From Fallopia convolvulus (lineage: Eukaryota > Streptophyta > Magnoliopsida > Caryophyllales > Polygonaceae): a stretch of DNA of 64,000 bases. Both the position numbers and the translations under genes were made by a program. Below, one piece after another: positions 55,310 through 64,000 of this stretch (the stretch's first letter is position 1; each line of letters opens with the position of its first letter). The stretch is from assembly GCA_964016875.1 (NCBI GenBank), contig OZ024721.1:39242210-39306209 (forward strand). The letters are read 5' to 3'. The notes beneath the pieces are model-generated. The model did no database searches and was not told the origin of the DNA. It saw nothing but the letters and a program-made list of their open reading frames with translations.

Positions 55310-56403
55310 CTATTCGAGAAGAAGGGGTTCACTCCTTTTAAAAATATGCAAGAGAAGGTACATTGGTGAGTGCTTAACTGGGGTCTCGATGCAAAGGCTT
55401 AAATCCCTTTTGACCGGTTCATTCGATGTATTCACTTGGAGTGCAAAAGATATGAAAGGGGTCATTAAGGAGGTGGTGCAATACTCGCTTGGCATTGAAC
55501 TCGCATCCCAACCGGTGGTACATCGTAGGCGGAAGATAAACACAAAAAGGGCAGATGCCGCAAGGGTTGAGGTTGACAAACTACTGGTCAATGAGTTCAT
55601 TTGCGAGGTACGAGATCCTAGGTGGTTGTCCAATTTCATCCTGGTAAAGAAAGCGAATGTCAAGTGGGGAATGTGCGTGGAGTTCAATGACCTTAACAAA
55701 GAATTTCCTATAGACACTTGTATCCTTCCTTCCTTCGATGAACTTGTAGACTTAATCACAAGCCACACGGTCCTCAACTTTTTAGATGCTTATTCTAGAT
55801 ACCACGGATCCGTTTGACAAGGAAAACACCGTGTTCATTACTCAACGAGGGACTTTATGTAAAAGGTCATACCCTTCGCATTGAAAGATGTGGGGGCTAC
55901 CTTCCAAAAGCTCGTAGATTGGGTGTTCAGAGATCAATTAGGAAAGGACGTGTTAGCCTATGCAGATGACATAGTCGTTAAGAATAAGTCATTAGAGGGG
56001 CACTTGACCAATTTGGCCGAGGTATTTGATACCCTTCGAAAATTCAAACTAAGCAACCCCGAGAAGTACATTTTTGGCATCTCGTTGGATAAGATCTTAG
56101 GCTTCATGATCATCGCACGTAAATTAATGTCAATCCAGCAAAAATACCATCTATCATTGAGATACGATCACCCCAGTCTCGCATCGAAGTTCAACGACTA
56201 AATGGTGTGGTCAACTATCTCTGGAGGTTCTATTCCCGTTTGGCTGATCGCGCACTTTCCTTCTTTCCAGCTCTCAATAAGAACTAGATCTTCATATTGG
56301 ATGATGACCTAAAACATTCCTTTCAATAATTGAAAGATTTCTTGTCGAAGTTGCCGGCCTTAACACCCTCCATCGTTGGGTAGGAATTGCAGTTTGTACA
56401 TAG
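55310..56403 (+). pseudogene. Tat-type Ty3/gypsy reverse transcriptase fragment
   Basis: The plus strand has the pre-RT segment FDVFTWSAKDMKGV, then EVDKLLVNEFICEVRDPRWL, NFILVKKANVKWGMCVEFND LNKE and LNFLDAYSRY. A frame change and a stop near 55.82-55.86 kb follow. Next are PFALKDVGATFQKLVDWVF, the catalytic box AYADDIVVKNKS (YADD intact, 55.96-55.98 kb), NPEKYIFGISLDKILGFM, and RFYSRLADRALSFF at 56.23 kb leading to RNase H. It stops at 56403, where a reversed LTR begins. The EFICEVRDPRWLSNF and CVEFNDLNK pattern is that of the Tat branch. It is inactive. Confidence 0.87.
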
Positions 56404-57970
56404 TGTAACACCCTATTTCTCTCGGAGATATTACCTTTAGTGACGCCTGAATTTATTTTTCGAAGGCCCCTAAGCTTTCATAGTATACAAAACATAAATA
56501 AAAAATGTATTTTGAAGAATAATTATTTATATCGAATGAAATTCACTTCGTATTACGATACTTGTTCATCAGAAAATATAACATATTGTGGAAGATAAAA
56601 CGAAAGCGGAAGAATAACGTAAAGTAGTTCTTACAAACAAAGGATCTCAACCTTTGAAACATAATACGAAAATGATAAAGTTCACACCTTCTTCAATTCT
56701 TCAACTCTTCGAAAGAAATCTAGTTCTTCAGCTCTACTCCTTTGAAATCTTATGTGTCGTATAGGGATGAGTGACACTAGCCAACCATGCAAGGAAAAGA
56801 AAAGGTTGGTCAGTCTAATGAAAGACTACACAAGTGAAATTTTATATGGGATTCTAATGATCAAAGTCTAACTATTCATAGTACTCCAAATGAAATTTGT
56901 TCGATGATATATATCATTAAGTACTCTTAAGAAAAGGGAAAAGAGATACACTCGAATGAGAATAGGACACCACATCACTATGGTTCCTTAAGGGAAGTAT
57001 GATTATTGTTGGGAATGTTTAATTATCACACACAAAAGTTTTGAAAAGCCTCCATCGAATATTCAAATCTACTACCAACCTCACCGAATACGTGTTGTCC
57101 GGTTTTTGATTGGAAAGAAAACTTTTCATAGCCGGGAGCAAGAGTGGTTTTCCAAGTCGTACATAGTCACCACCCTAGTTCATTAATTATTTTCATTGGG
57201 CACTTATTTTAATGTCAAAATTATACACTTGAAGTTGGTAGCTTTTAATCGACATCACATATTTGTCGAAGATCAGGGGCTCACTCATCCCAAAGAATAA
57301 TCACGGGCTCATATGTCCCTAATAAAAAGGCATTTAGCAAAGGTGCAACACCCGTCAATGTGACCAAGCGGGTCAGTTCCAAGTACTAGGATTTGAATTC
57401 CATCTAGTGTGAAAATGTTATAAAAAAGGTGTCTAGAGTAATTATGGCTCACACCCCTAGGTACTACGATAATTCCACAACAAGTCTTAAACGAGAAGAA
57501 AAACGCACATGATCACAATCATCGGGACCTAAGTCCATATCTAATGCAATTTATAAATAATAATAAACTTGTGATAATGATGTCATTATTTCTAACAAAG
57601 AAATAAGATCCTATATTAATTTTTATTTTCACTTTTATTTCACACAGATGTTTTCAACAATGGTATTAAATATGATACGAAAATACATGCTTAAATAAAA
57701 ATGCAAGGGACCCGGTCATTTGCCTTAATTTAAAGGCGAAAGAATAAGTTGACGAGATGCGGATCCAAAGTTGGGTTGCTCCTTCTTGTGTTGATCCAAA
57801 ACGATATTGGAAATAATTTCAAAATAAATTATCATTAATTTATTTCGATAATAATTAGATATTTTCCTTAAAATCTCGTATAAGTTTATAACAACATACA
57901 CTTATGTTATTAGCATATACAAAACAAATCTAGATTTATAAATGCATGACTATTAAGTTATAAGAATATG
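56404..57970 (-). mobile_element. Truncated LTR of the 38.5-49.4 kb gypsy family, reversed
   Basis: TGTAACACCCTATTT at 56404 is the counterpart of the reverse complement of that family's LTR end. Further shared blocks in the same order are AGATATTACC, the GTCGTATA..AGCCAACCATGCAA segment near 56757-56790, AGTCTAATGAAAGACTA at 56812, and TGACCAAGCGGGTCAGTTCC near 57360. Divergence is high. The LTR would be about 2.95 kb but homology fades near 57970, so it is a truncated solo fragment. It cuts the Tat-type element. Confidence 0.65.
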
Positions 57971-58244
57971 ATTTCTTATTAAAAAACCAAATAAGTTAGT
58001 CATATGAATATTTTATTGTATGTCACTACTACATGAATAACCATTTATCTTGGGATATAATATCACGGGTTGTATTTATCAGGGATAAAAAGTGGTAAGA
58101 CTAGTAGAAAAAACATTTTTCGTTTTTTCTTTTAGCTGATAAAACCAAATATCCCATATATATTTTGGCACGTCGGGGATATTTAATGGAATAGTATTTA
58201 GAAGTCTAAAATCAAATATACCGGATATTATACTAAAAGGCAAC
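57971..58244. other. AT-rich DNA with a possible CACTA terminus
   Basis: CACTACTACATGAATAACC at 58025 resembles a CACTA end. Several GGGATAT/ATATCCC strings follow in both orientations up to 58210. An LTR begins at 58245, so the rest of the element cannot be followed. Evidence is thin. Confidence 0.3.
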
Positions 58245-60949
58245 TGATGAGGTATTTTCAGTGGCCGTTAATACCTATCAAAGAAACCTTATCATTACCA
58301 ACTCAGTAGAGCGGCAAGTAAGGGTCGATCCCACAAGGACTTGTATATTTGTGTTATTACTTGTATGCCAAGTAACCAAAGGGGGTTTTTCTAAATAATT
58401 ATCTAAACTACTATGCAAAAATAAAAGTAAATATGAATGCAAATATGATTTAAATATATGAAGGACAAGCGTGTTTAACCACTTAAATCCATCATGACAT
58501 TGCTTTGTTGATCATCGATTCTCTTGATTCTCTTCTCACTTGATTAAGATCCGAACTTTAGATTTAGTTGATAGAGCTACCAGTCTAACAACCCTAATTA
58601 TCTAACAACCTAGAATACCTTCTAGATTCAATTAAACAATAGCATAACGATTCAAATTATCAATAGAAATAAACATTTAGAGCAACCAGACATCCAAGTG
58701 ACTTGTGAACTTATTCCCTTCTTTGACCAACTAGTCCAACCGGTACTAAAATTGATTAAAGTGTACTCTTGATCAAATTAACTTCGACCGGTAATTAATC
58801 TGATTCAGTTATAACTAGAAATTCAATTAGGTAGCTAATCTAACAAAACCCTAGTTTAGATTCAATTAAGTATAGGGAATAAACTCTACTCAAGTTTGTT
58901 GAGAATCAATCAAACCTCACAACTATATACAAATCATGATTTCAATAACTATCCAAACACAATGAATTTAGCAATTCATAATTGAATTAAAAACAAACTT
59001 ACAAGAGTTTCAAACTTGCTCTCTTGAGAGAAAAACTAGCCTCCAAAAGTCTGAGAAAAGTTATGAGAAAAATAAACTAACATAAGCTTATATATGTCTT
59101 CCAAATAACCCTAAAAAAGATCTATCTTTAAGCATACTCGGATAACCTAGCCCAAAAACCACGAGCTCGGCCCAAAACTTCGGCCCCAATGATGTCTGCG
59201 TACAAGTCCCGATTGCGCGGTTTGTCCCAATGCGCGGCCGCACAATTTGCCATCCTGCGTAATTGGCCTTCAGTTGTGATTGCTCGGCTTGAGTACTTGG
59301 CTTGCATCCCGAGCTTTCTTCTCTTGTCTTGGCTCTTCATGTGCACTTCTCCAACCTTCATTGTAACACCTCCGCCTAGCTTTCCTCAAGTTATCCACAA
59401 ACGCCATGGTCAACCAAACCTCGCCCCACTGTTGCTCATAAACCTAAAAACCTGCAAAACCGAGCAAACAAGAGCAAACTACCCGACAACATAAAAACCT
59501 AAAACTAGATAAAAACCAACCTAAAACTAGCTAGAACATAAATAAAACATGCATCTAAACTACTCCTATATGCAAGCTATCAAATTCCCCCATGCTTAAC
59601 CCTTGCTTGTCCTCAAGCAAGACATAAATCCAAATCACACCATAGAAATGCAATCATACATCCATCTCAAGTCAAATAAACATTTCACATATAATCAAGT
59701 ACCCGACCAAGACTTCCTAACATGCATTATGACAAGCAAAGAGCAAAGACCATTCATTCATTCTAGACCTCACCAAGGTAAAGTGTTTGCACTCAAACTC
59801 TCAAGTGTTTTAAGGGTATGTGTTTCACACAAAATCAACCATGAAAACTAGACTACCATAAGCTTGCATTAGAGTTCTAAATCTCCACAGTTGGGGATCA
59901 AAAACATAACAAAAATCAAGAGGTCTTTTTAAGGTTTGTAATGGGGCCAAAGTAAAGAGAAATTTGGAAGGGATAAATTTTTGGCTTGTGGTGCTAAATC
60001 CGGGATAAAGAACTAATCCTAATCCAAACTCAACACTTTCTTCTCTTACTTCTCCCAAACTTTTCTTTCTCAACTCCTTATACACTTTTATACACTTTGT
60101 TCTTTTTTTTCTTTTATTTTTTTTTCTTGTTGTCTCTTCTTCAACTCCTTTCTTTCATACTAATGAAGACTACTTACAATTAAGCTCAACTTTTTTGTTT
60201 TCTTCTCTTTTCAACAAACTTTTAATCCTCATTTTTTTCACTTTGCAACCAAGAGTTGTATTTCCTCTTTTTCCACCTTTTCTTCCAACTCCCCCATACT
60301 TATACATAACTAACACAAAAGCAAAAACACAACCTAAAGTCCTAAATCCCGGATGAGTCAAGCTTATTAGGCTAGGAAAATTTTGTGGAGCTATATAAAA
60401 ACAGGCTTAAAGCTCAAAGAAATGGGGTAACATGGATTTTGTAAGGTAGGAAGGGAAATAATAGGCTAATTAGAAACATTGCCTCAATCATTTTAATGTC
60501 ATGCATTGAATCATATAAAGCAGCCTTGAAAAAGAGTATTAACGCAAGTTCTAGAGCTAGATAATCATGGTGATACACTCAAGAAATTTAGAGAACAAAT
60601 ATATCATGAAAGGCCAAAAATATCTCACAAGGCTTATTTTTCTAGAACTTTAGAATGAATCAAATACCCAAGCTAAATACATGCTCAGTCCTATAGTCAA
60701 GGTAATCAATCAATGATCATGCTCATATCATAGAAAGTTCAGCATATCATGCAAATCATGGGTTATGACTCATACTTAGCATAGAAAAACAAGAGCAATC
60801 AAACAATGGGGAAATATGAACCTAAATGCAATATTTTTGTATTTTTATCAATTTTTCTGATTTTTTTTCATTTTCTTAAAAAAATTAATCAATGCATGCA
60901 AAAGTTCTAAATATGCCCTAAACTAATGCAACTACATGCAATGCAAACA
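58245..60949 (-). repeat. 3' LTR of the second Athila-type element
   Basis: It spans TGATGAGGTATTTTC to ATGCAAACA, about 2.7 kb. It shares CCCCCATGCTTAACCCTTGC and TTGTCCTCAAGCAAG with the equivalent place in the other Athila-type LTR. The second LTR is outside the window, so the ends are inferred from TG/CA and the adjacent polypurine tract. Confidence 0.75.
59195..59315. repeat. GC-rich palindrome cassette in the Athila-type LTR
   Basis: It contains GATTGCGCGGTTTGTCCC, GCGCGGCCGCAC (59232-59243), TGCGTAATTGGC, then GATTGCTCGGCTTGAGTACT and TTGGCTTGC. The same series, in the same order, occurs in the interior at 63197-63395. Confidence 0.75.
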
Positions 60950-60952
60950 AGT

Positions 60953-60967
60953 AATTCCCTTCCCCCA
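60953..60967 (-). other. Polypurine tract
   Basis: The minus strand reads TGGGGGAAGGGAAT, next to the 3' LTR. It is followed outward by TTTGGGGACAAAGTAT, conserved in the other element as the ACAGTGGGGACACTG block. Confidence 0.75.
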
Positions 60968-61034
60968 TGCTTAAAACATACTTTGTCCCCAAAGTATAGT
61001 AAAAAGTAAAGAGAAGATAAATACTCACAAAACT

Positions 61035-62629
61035 CTAGTTGTCTGCGTAGTATGGCGGGTGATCCTGTGGTGGCGGCGGATACTCAGAAGGAGGTGGCAT
61101 GTACGATGGAAACTGAGGATATGGCGGATCGGGGAAAGCATACTGAGGGTAAGACTGGTGAGGTGGATAGCCCACATAACTCCATCCGTCTAGTCTAGCA
61201 TTGAGCAGTCTGAACTGCTCATCCTGGCGGGCCTGATACACAGCGATCTGCTGATCCTGATGAGTCTAGTAAGAGGTGAACCTCTCATCCACATAACCCC
61301 TCATGTTCTGATAACTTTGATCGATGTGGGATGACATATCATTGTAGCGATGTGTGTTGTCCACCTGCATCTGCCTCATCATCTCCATCATCTGACTGAA
61401 CTGAGTATCAGAATAGTGAGGACCACCCCCAGTAGGCAAAGACAGATAAAACTGTCGTTGTTGGTCTTCTTCCTCAGACTCATACTCCTCCTCATATTCT
61501 TCATCTTCATCAGACTCTTCTTCCCCTTCAGTCATAACAAAGTCCTCATCATTCTCCTCTTCTTCATTAGACTCCTCCTGAATAGCAACTGGAGCCTGCT
61601 TTTTACCCCTAGCAGGGCCCTTGACATCACTCAACTCTAGATCACCAGCCCGAACTTCAATAAACCAGTTGGACGGGCTATTCCCAATCCTCACTCTGGC
61701 TCCATCAAGGAGCTTCATCACTCTCTTGGAATCCCCAATAGCCCAGAAGTAAGAGTTCCTGTACTTGTAAAGAGCACCCATCTTTTTAAACATGGTGAAG
61801 TCCATCGCCAAAGGCGGGATATCAACATGTTGCTTGTTAAGATCAACTTCAAAATGCTTTGCTAGATGGGTCACAACCCCACCAATACAGATGGCTCCAC
61901 CTCCCTTGTTTCCTACATGAGCCAAATGGTGCATCGCATAGCACCCAAATTCAGCTTCTTCCTTTTCAAGCAGGCGCCCAACACAGCAACATCTTTCTTG
62001 GGGCAGTTGTTTCCACCATCACCCCGCCCATTAAGAGTACAAGCTATAAACCTCTGGAGGACACGAATGGCGGGATGAGTAATGGGAGAGGCCTTTTCTT
62101 TGGTAGGCTCATAGGTGGGTCTCCCGGTGATGGACCTCCAGAAATGCTTATCAGCCCATGTAGCACCATTCTCATTCAGCACAACATCATTGCCTGGAAA
62201 GTTACAAAATCCAAACACATTGTTGATCTCCTTCAAGGTCATCTTCCTCCTTATGCCTCCCAGCAAAAATTTAAACTCCCCTTCACCTCTAAATTCTGTC
62301 GCCAAAGAGCTCAAAAACTCAAGTGTTAACCCCTTGAAAGTGGGTTCACACAACTGTAAGAACTTCCTCATAAGAAGATATGCAACCATCTCTCTTAACA
62401 AATGCGATAGACCAAGAGCATCCATTAATTCCCAGTCTATAAACCTTGTCGCTTTCCACTCTCTGTCTTTCAGCATATCAAATCTGGCTATATGGTTAAG
62501 CTTGGTCAGATTAAAGCCAAAGGTCTTTGGAGTGCTCTCTCCCTCCACCGTAGGAGGAACCAGATGAACACCCTGACTGGCAACGTGAGATGAAGATGCA
62601 CCATCCGTTCTATTTCTTTCTCGAGCCAA
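61035..62629 (-). pseudogene. Athila-type extra ORF (env-position, ORF-1-like), two lesions
   Basis: This ORF lies between pol and the 3' LTR, where Athila elements carry a non-pol ORF of unproven function. From ATG 62629 the first 238 codons include NHIARFDMLKDREWKATRFI, FLQLCEPTFKGLTLEFLSSL, MTLKEINNVFGF and WADKHFWRSITG. A one-base shift near 61930 moves the frame to HHLAHVGNKGGGAICIGG, then FTMFKKMGALYKYRNSYFWA. A Glu/Asp-rich acidic run and a Gln/Met-rich coiled-coil-like part follow. A TAG at 61266-61268 interrupts it, and the same frame continues to a Pro/Tyr-rich tail ending 61035. No signal peptide or membrane span is evident, so an envelope role is unsupported. It resembles the 'ATHILA ORF-1' family. 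Confidence 0.75.
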
Positions 62630-63613
62630 AATTTCAGAAGTTCAAAAAAATCCCTGCACAAGCACCAACAAAAACCAAACAAACACAATTCCGTTGTCCC
62701 GGCAAGGACAACCACAACCGTATATATGGAATTTAAGCAAATAATCACTCAAACACTCTCTTCCCCCACTACCTAGAATAATTTAATAAAAATGAAAACT
62801 TAATTCTAGGTTAATCTCGGATGTTTGATAAAAGCTCAAATAAAACACAAATCTAGGCTATAGTCATGCAATAAACAAACTTTTGTGAAAGAGCTAAGCC
62901 TAAATCCGAGCCTAAAGGGATGAATTTCGGATTTCCTAGCAAAACCTAGATCTAGGTTGAGAAAAATAAATCCGAATTTAAAGAGTAATTTTGAGCAAAC
63001 TTACTTGAATCCCGCTTGATTTGGAGTTCCTTGCTTGATTTGTGTTGAAAAACCGAGCTTGAATGGAGCTTGAATGGAGGGAGAAAGCTTGAAGGCTTCA
63101 ATGGAGTGTAGAGAGGAAGAAGAAGGAGGCGGAAATAATGGGAGGAATAAAAGAAAGGGACTCGTGTTTTGTTACTTAACCCTCGTTGAATCCGGCTAAA
63201 AGCGCGGGTTGCACCGAATTGCGCGGCCGAGCAATTGGCAACACGCGTAAGTGTCTCTTAGTCGGGATTGCGCGATTTAGCTCCAGAATTGCGCGGCCGC
63301 GCTTTTAACCTGCAACCCGTGCAGTCGGCTTTCAGCTTAGATTGCTCGGGTTAGGGGTCTACTTGCTTGGCCACGCTTTTAGTCCCTAACCCGAGTTTTT
63401 AGCTACTGTTAGAAGTACTTGGGTGCGTTTTCCAAGGCTTGCTCGAGCTATCTGTAGGTCTGAGGATTATTTCTACAAAGACTAAACAAACTAAAACAAA
63501 ACAAAAGCAAAAATACAAAGAAAACACAAAATTCAAAGCAACACTAAACTAAACCTTGGGTTGCCTCCCAAGAAGCGCTTATTTAATGTCATTAGCTTGA
63601 CGTAAAAAAGATA
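62630..63613 (-). other. Spacer between integrase and the extra ORF
   Basis: Mostly AT-rich, untranslated. At 63197-63395 it contains a GC-rich block with GCGCGGCCGAGC (63221), GATTGCGCGATTT, GCGCGGCCGCGC (63291-63302) and GATTGCTCGGGTTAG. At 63557-63602 it has the post-integrase signature (GGGTTGCCTCCC as read on the plus strand). No gene seen. Confidence 0.7.
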
Positions 63614-63988
63614 TTAAGGCTCTTGCTCCGGCTCTTGTAGAGTCGTTTCTTCTAAAGTGGCATTGTTGAATCCATCATAGTATGGCTTCAGCCTCTGACC
63701 ATTCACTTTGAAGATGTAGTGAGTGGCCCCGTCATAGACATCAACAACGCCATGTGGATATACATGTACTACCACAAAAGGCCCTCTCCATCTTGAGATT
63801 AATTTTTCAGGAAACAACTTGAGGCGGGATTGGAACAAAAGTACTTTGTCCCCAACCTTGAAATTCTTCCTCCATATATGCTTGTCATGCCAGGCCTTTG
63901 TCTTTTCTTTGTATATTACTATGTTGTCATAAGACTCAAGTCTGATTTCTTCTAATTCCTGGAGTTGAAGTTTCCTGAATTCGCCCAC
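63614..63988 (-). CDS. Athila-type integrase C-terminus (partial, open)
   Basis: The C-terminal part of integrase binds DNA and target chromatin. The frame runs open from near the right window edge to a stop at 63614. It shows LQELEEIRLESYDNIVIYKE, KTKAWHDKHI, the SH3-like beta domain (FKVGDKVLLFQSRLKLFPEK, SRWRGPFVVVHVYPHGVVDV) and FKVNGQRLKPYYDG. After this comes an acidic tail. No lesion is visible in this stretch. The catalytic core lies beyond the window, so activity cannot be judged. Confidence 0.88.
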   Translation of the reverse strand: MGEFRKLQLQELEEIRLESYDNIVIYKEKTKAWHDKHIWRKNFKVGDKVLLFQSRLKLFPEKLISRWRGPFVVVHVYPHGVVDVYDGATHYIFKVNGQRLKPYYDGFNNATLEETTLQEPEQEP

Positions 63989-64000
63989 CTCATTTGCTTG

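Larger units (their letters stand above)
58245..64000 (-). mobile_element. Second Athila-type element, 3' half (runs off the window)
   Basis: Minus-strand order from the right edge is integrase C-terminus, the GGGAGGCAACCC signature, a spacer with GC-rich palindromes, an Athila-type extra ORF, a polypurine tract and a 3' LTR. LTR, polypurine tract and post-integrase signature correspond one-to-one with those of the 28.4-37.2 kb element, though diverged. Gag, protease, RT and the 5' LTR lie beyond 64000. Confidence 0.88.

Overview
This is a plant nuclear window, most likely from a eudicot. It is AT-rich, has spliceosomal introns, and is built almost entirely from nested transposable elements of plant families: Ty3/gypsy chromovirus and Athila/Tat lineages, LINEs with DUF4283 ORF1 proteins, CACTA, hAT, a Pack-MULE and a Helitron. 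I cannot name the species. The only host-type gene is a phi-class glutathione S-transferase at 24.24-25.93 kb. Its three exons are recognisable, but it carries one in-frame stop.

1-5 kb is AT-rich and mostly unassigned, ending in a probable LTR-like segment. From about 4.3 to 22.6 kb lies a degraded Ty3/gypsy element (G1, minus strand) that has been opened twice. A LINE cluster (6381-18654), flanked by a 14-bp duplication, sits inside its RNase H codons. A Helitron (18705-20516) sits 36 bp further on, between an A and a T. Removing both insertions and one copy of the duplication restores the RNase H reading frame. The LINE cluster holds an autonomous-type LINE with decayed ORF1 and ORF2 (A) and two elements (B, C) that contain only ORF1 plus the same 3' tail. 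LINE A's tail also contains a 761-bp non-autonomous hAT with a perfect 8-bp duplication. The Helitron contains a 1121-bp Pack-MULE (163-bp inverted repeats, 9-bp duplication) that carries a broken piece of a GT34 glycosyltransferase gene.

26.46-50.71 kb is CACTA territory: a 5'-truncated TNP2 transposase remnant, a Transposase_24 (TNPA-like) ORF, two blocks of subterminal repeats, and a right end in the form TTTTTTGTAGTG. Two LTR elements interrupt it. The first (28431-37231, minus) is an Athila-type element with gag and protease but no reverse transcriptase or integrase. Its LTRs are strongly mosaic in divergence. The second (38506-49406, plus) is a complete-ended Ty3/gypsy element with 5-bp duplication GGTTG and a badly decayed interior. 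Removing it restores the Transposase_24 frame.

50.7-58.2 kb contains a ~165-bp duplicated segment, a hAT transposase remnant with its GGTTCGGT-rich end, a possible MITE, a 124-bp tandem array, a Tat-type reverse transcriptase fragment (plus strand) and a truncated, reversed LTR of the 38.5-49.4 kb family. 58.2-64 kb is the 3' half of a second Athila-type element (minus): integrase C-terminus, an extra Athila-type ORF, polypurine tract and 3' LTR. It runs off the window.

No operon-like or cooperating host system is visible. The functional logic is parasitic: elements lacking pol (LINEs B and C, the gag-pro Athila element) keep the tails, LTRs and primer sites that related complete elements could use in trans. 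The most notable signals are the ORF1-only LINE family, the family of short GC-rich palindromes placed in both LTRs and interiors of the Athila-type elements, and the abrupt change in LTR divergence.
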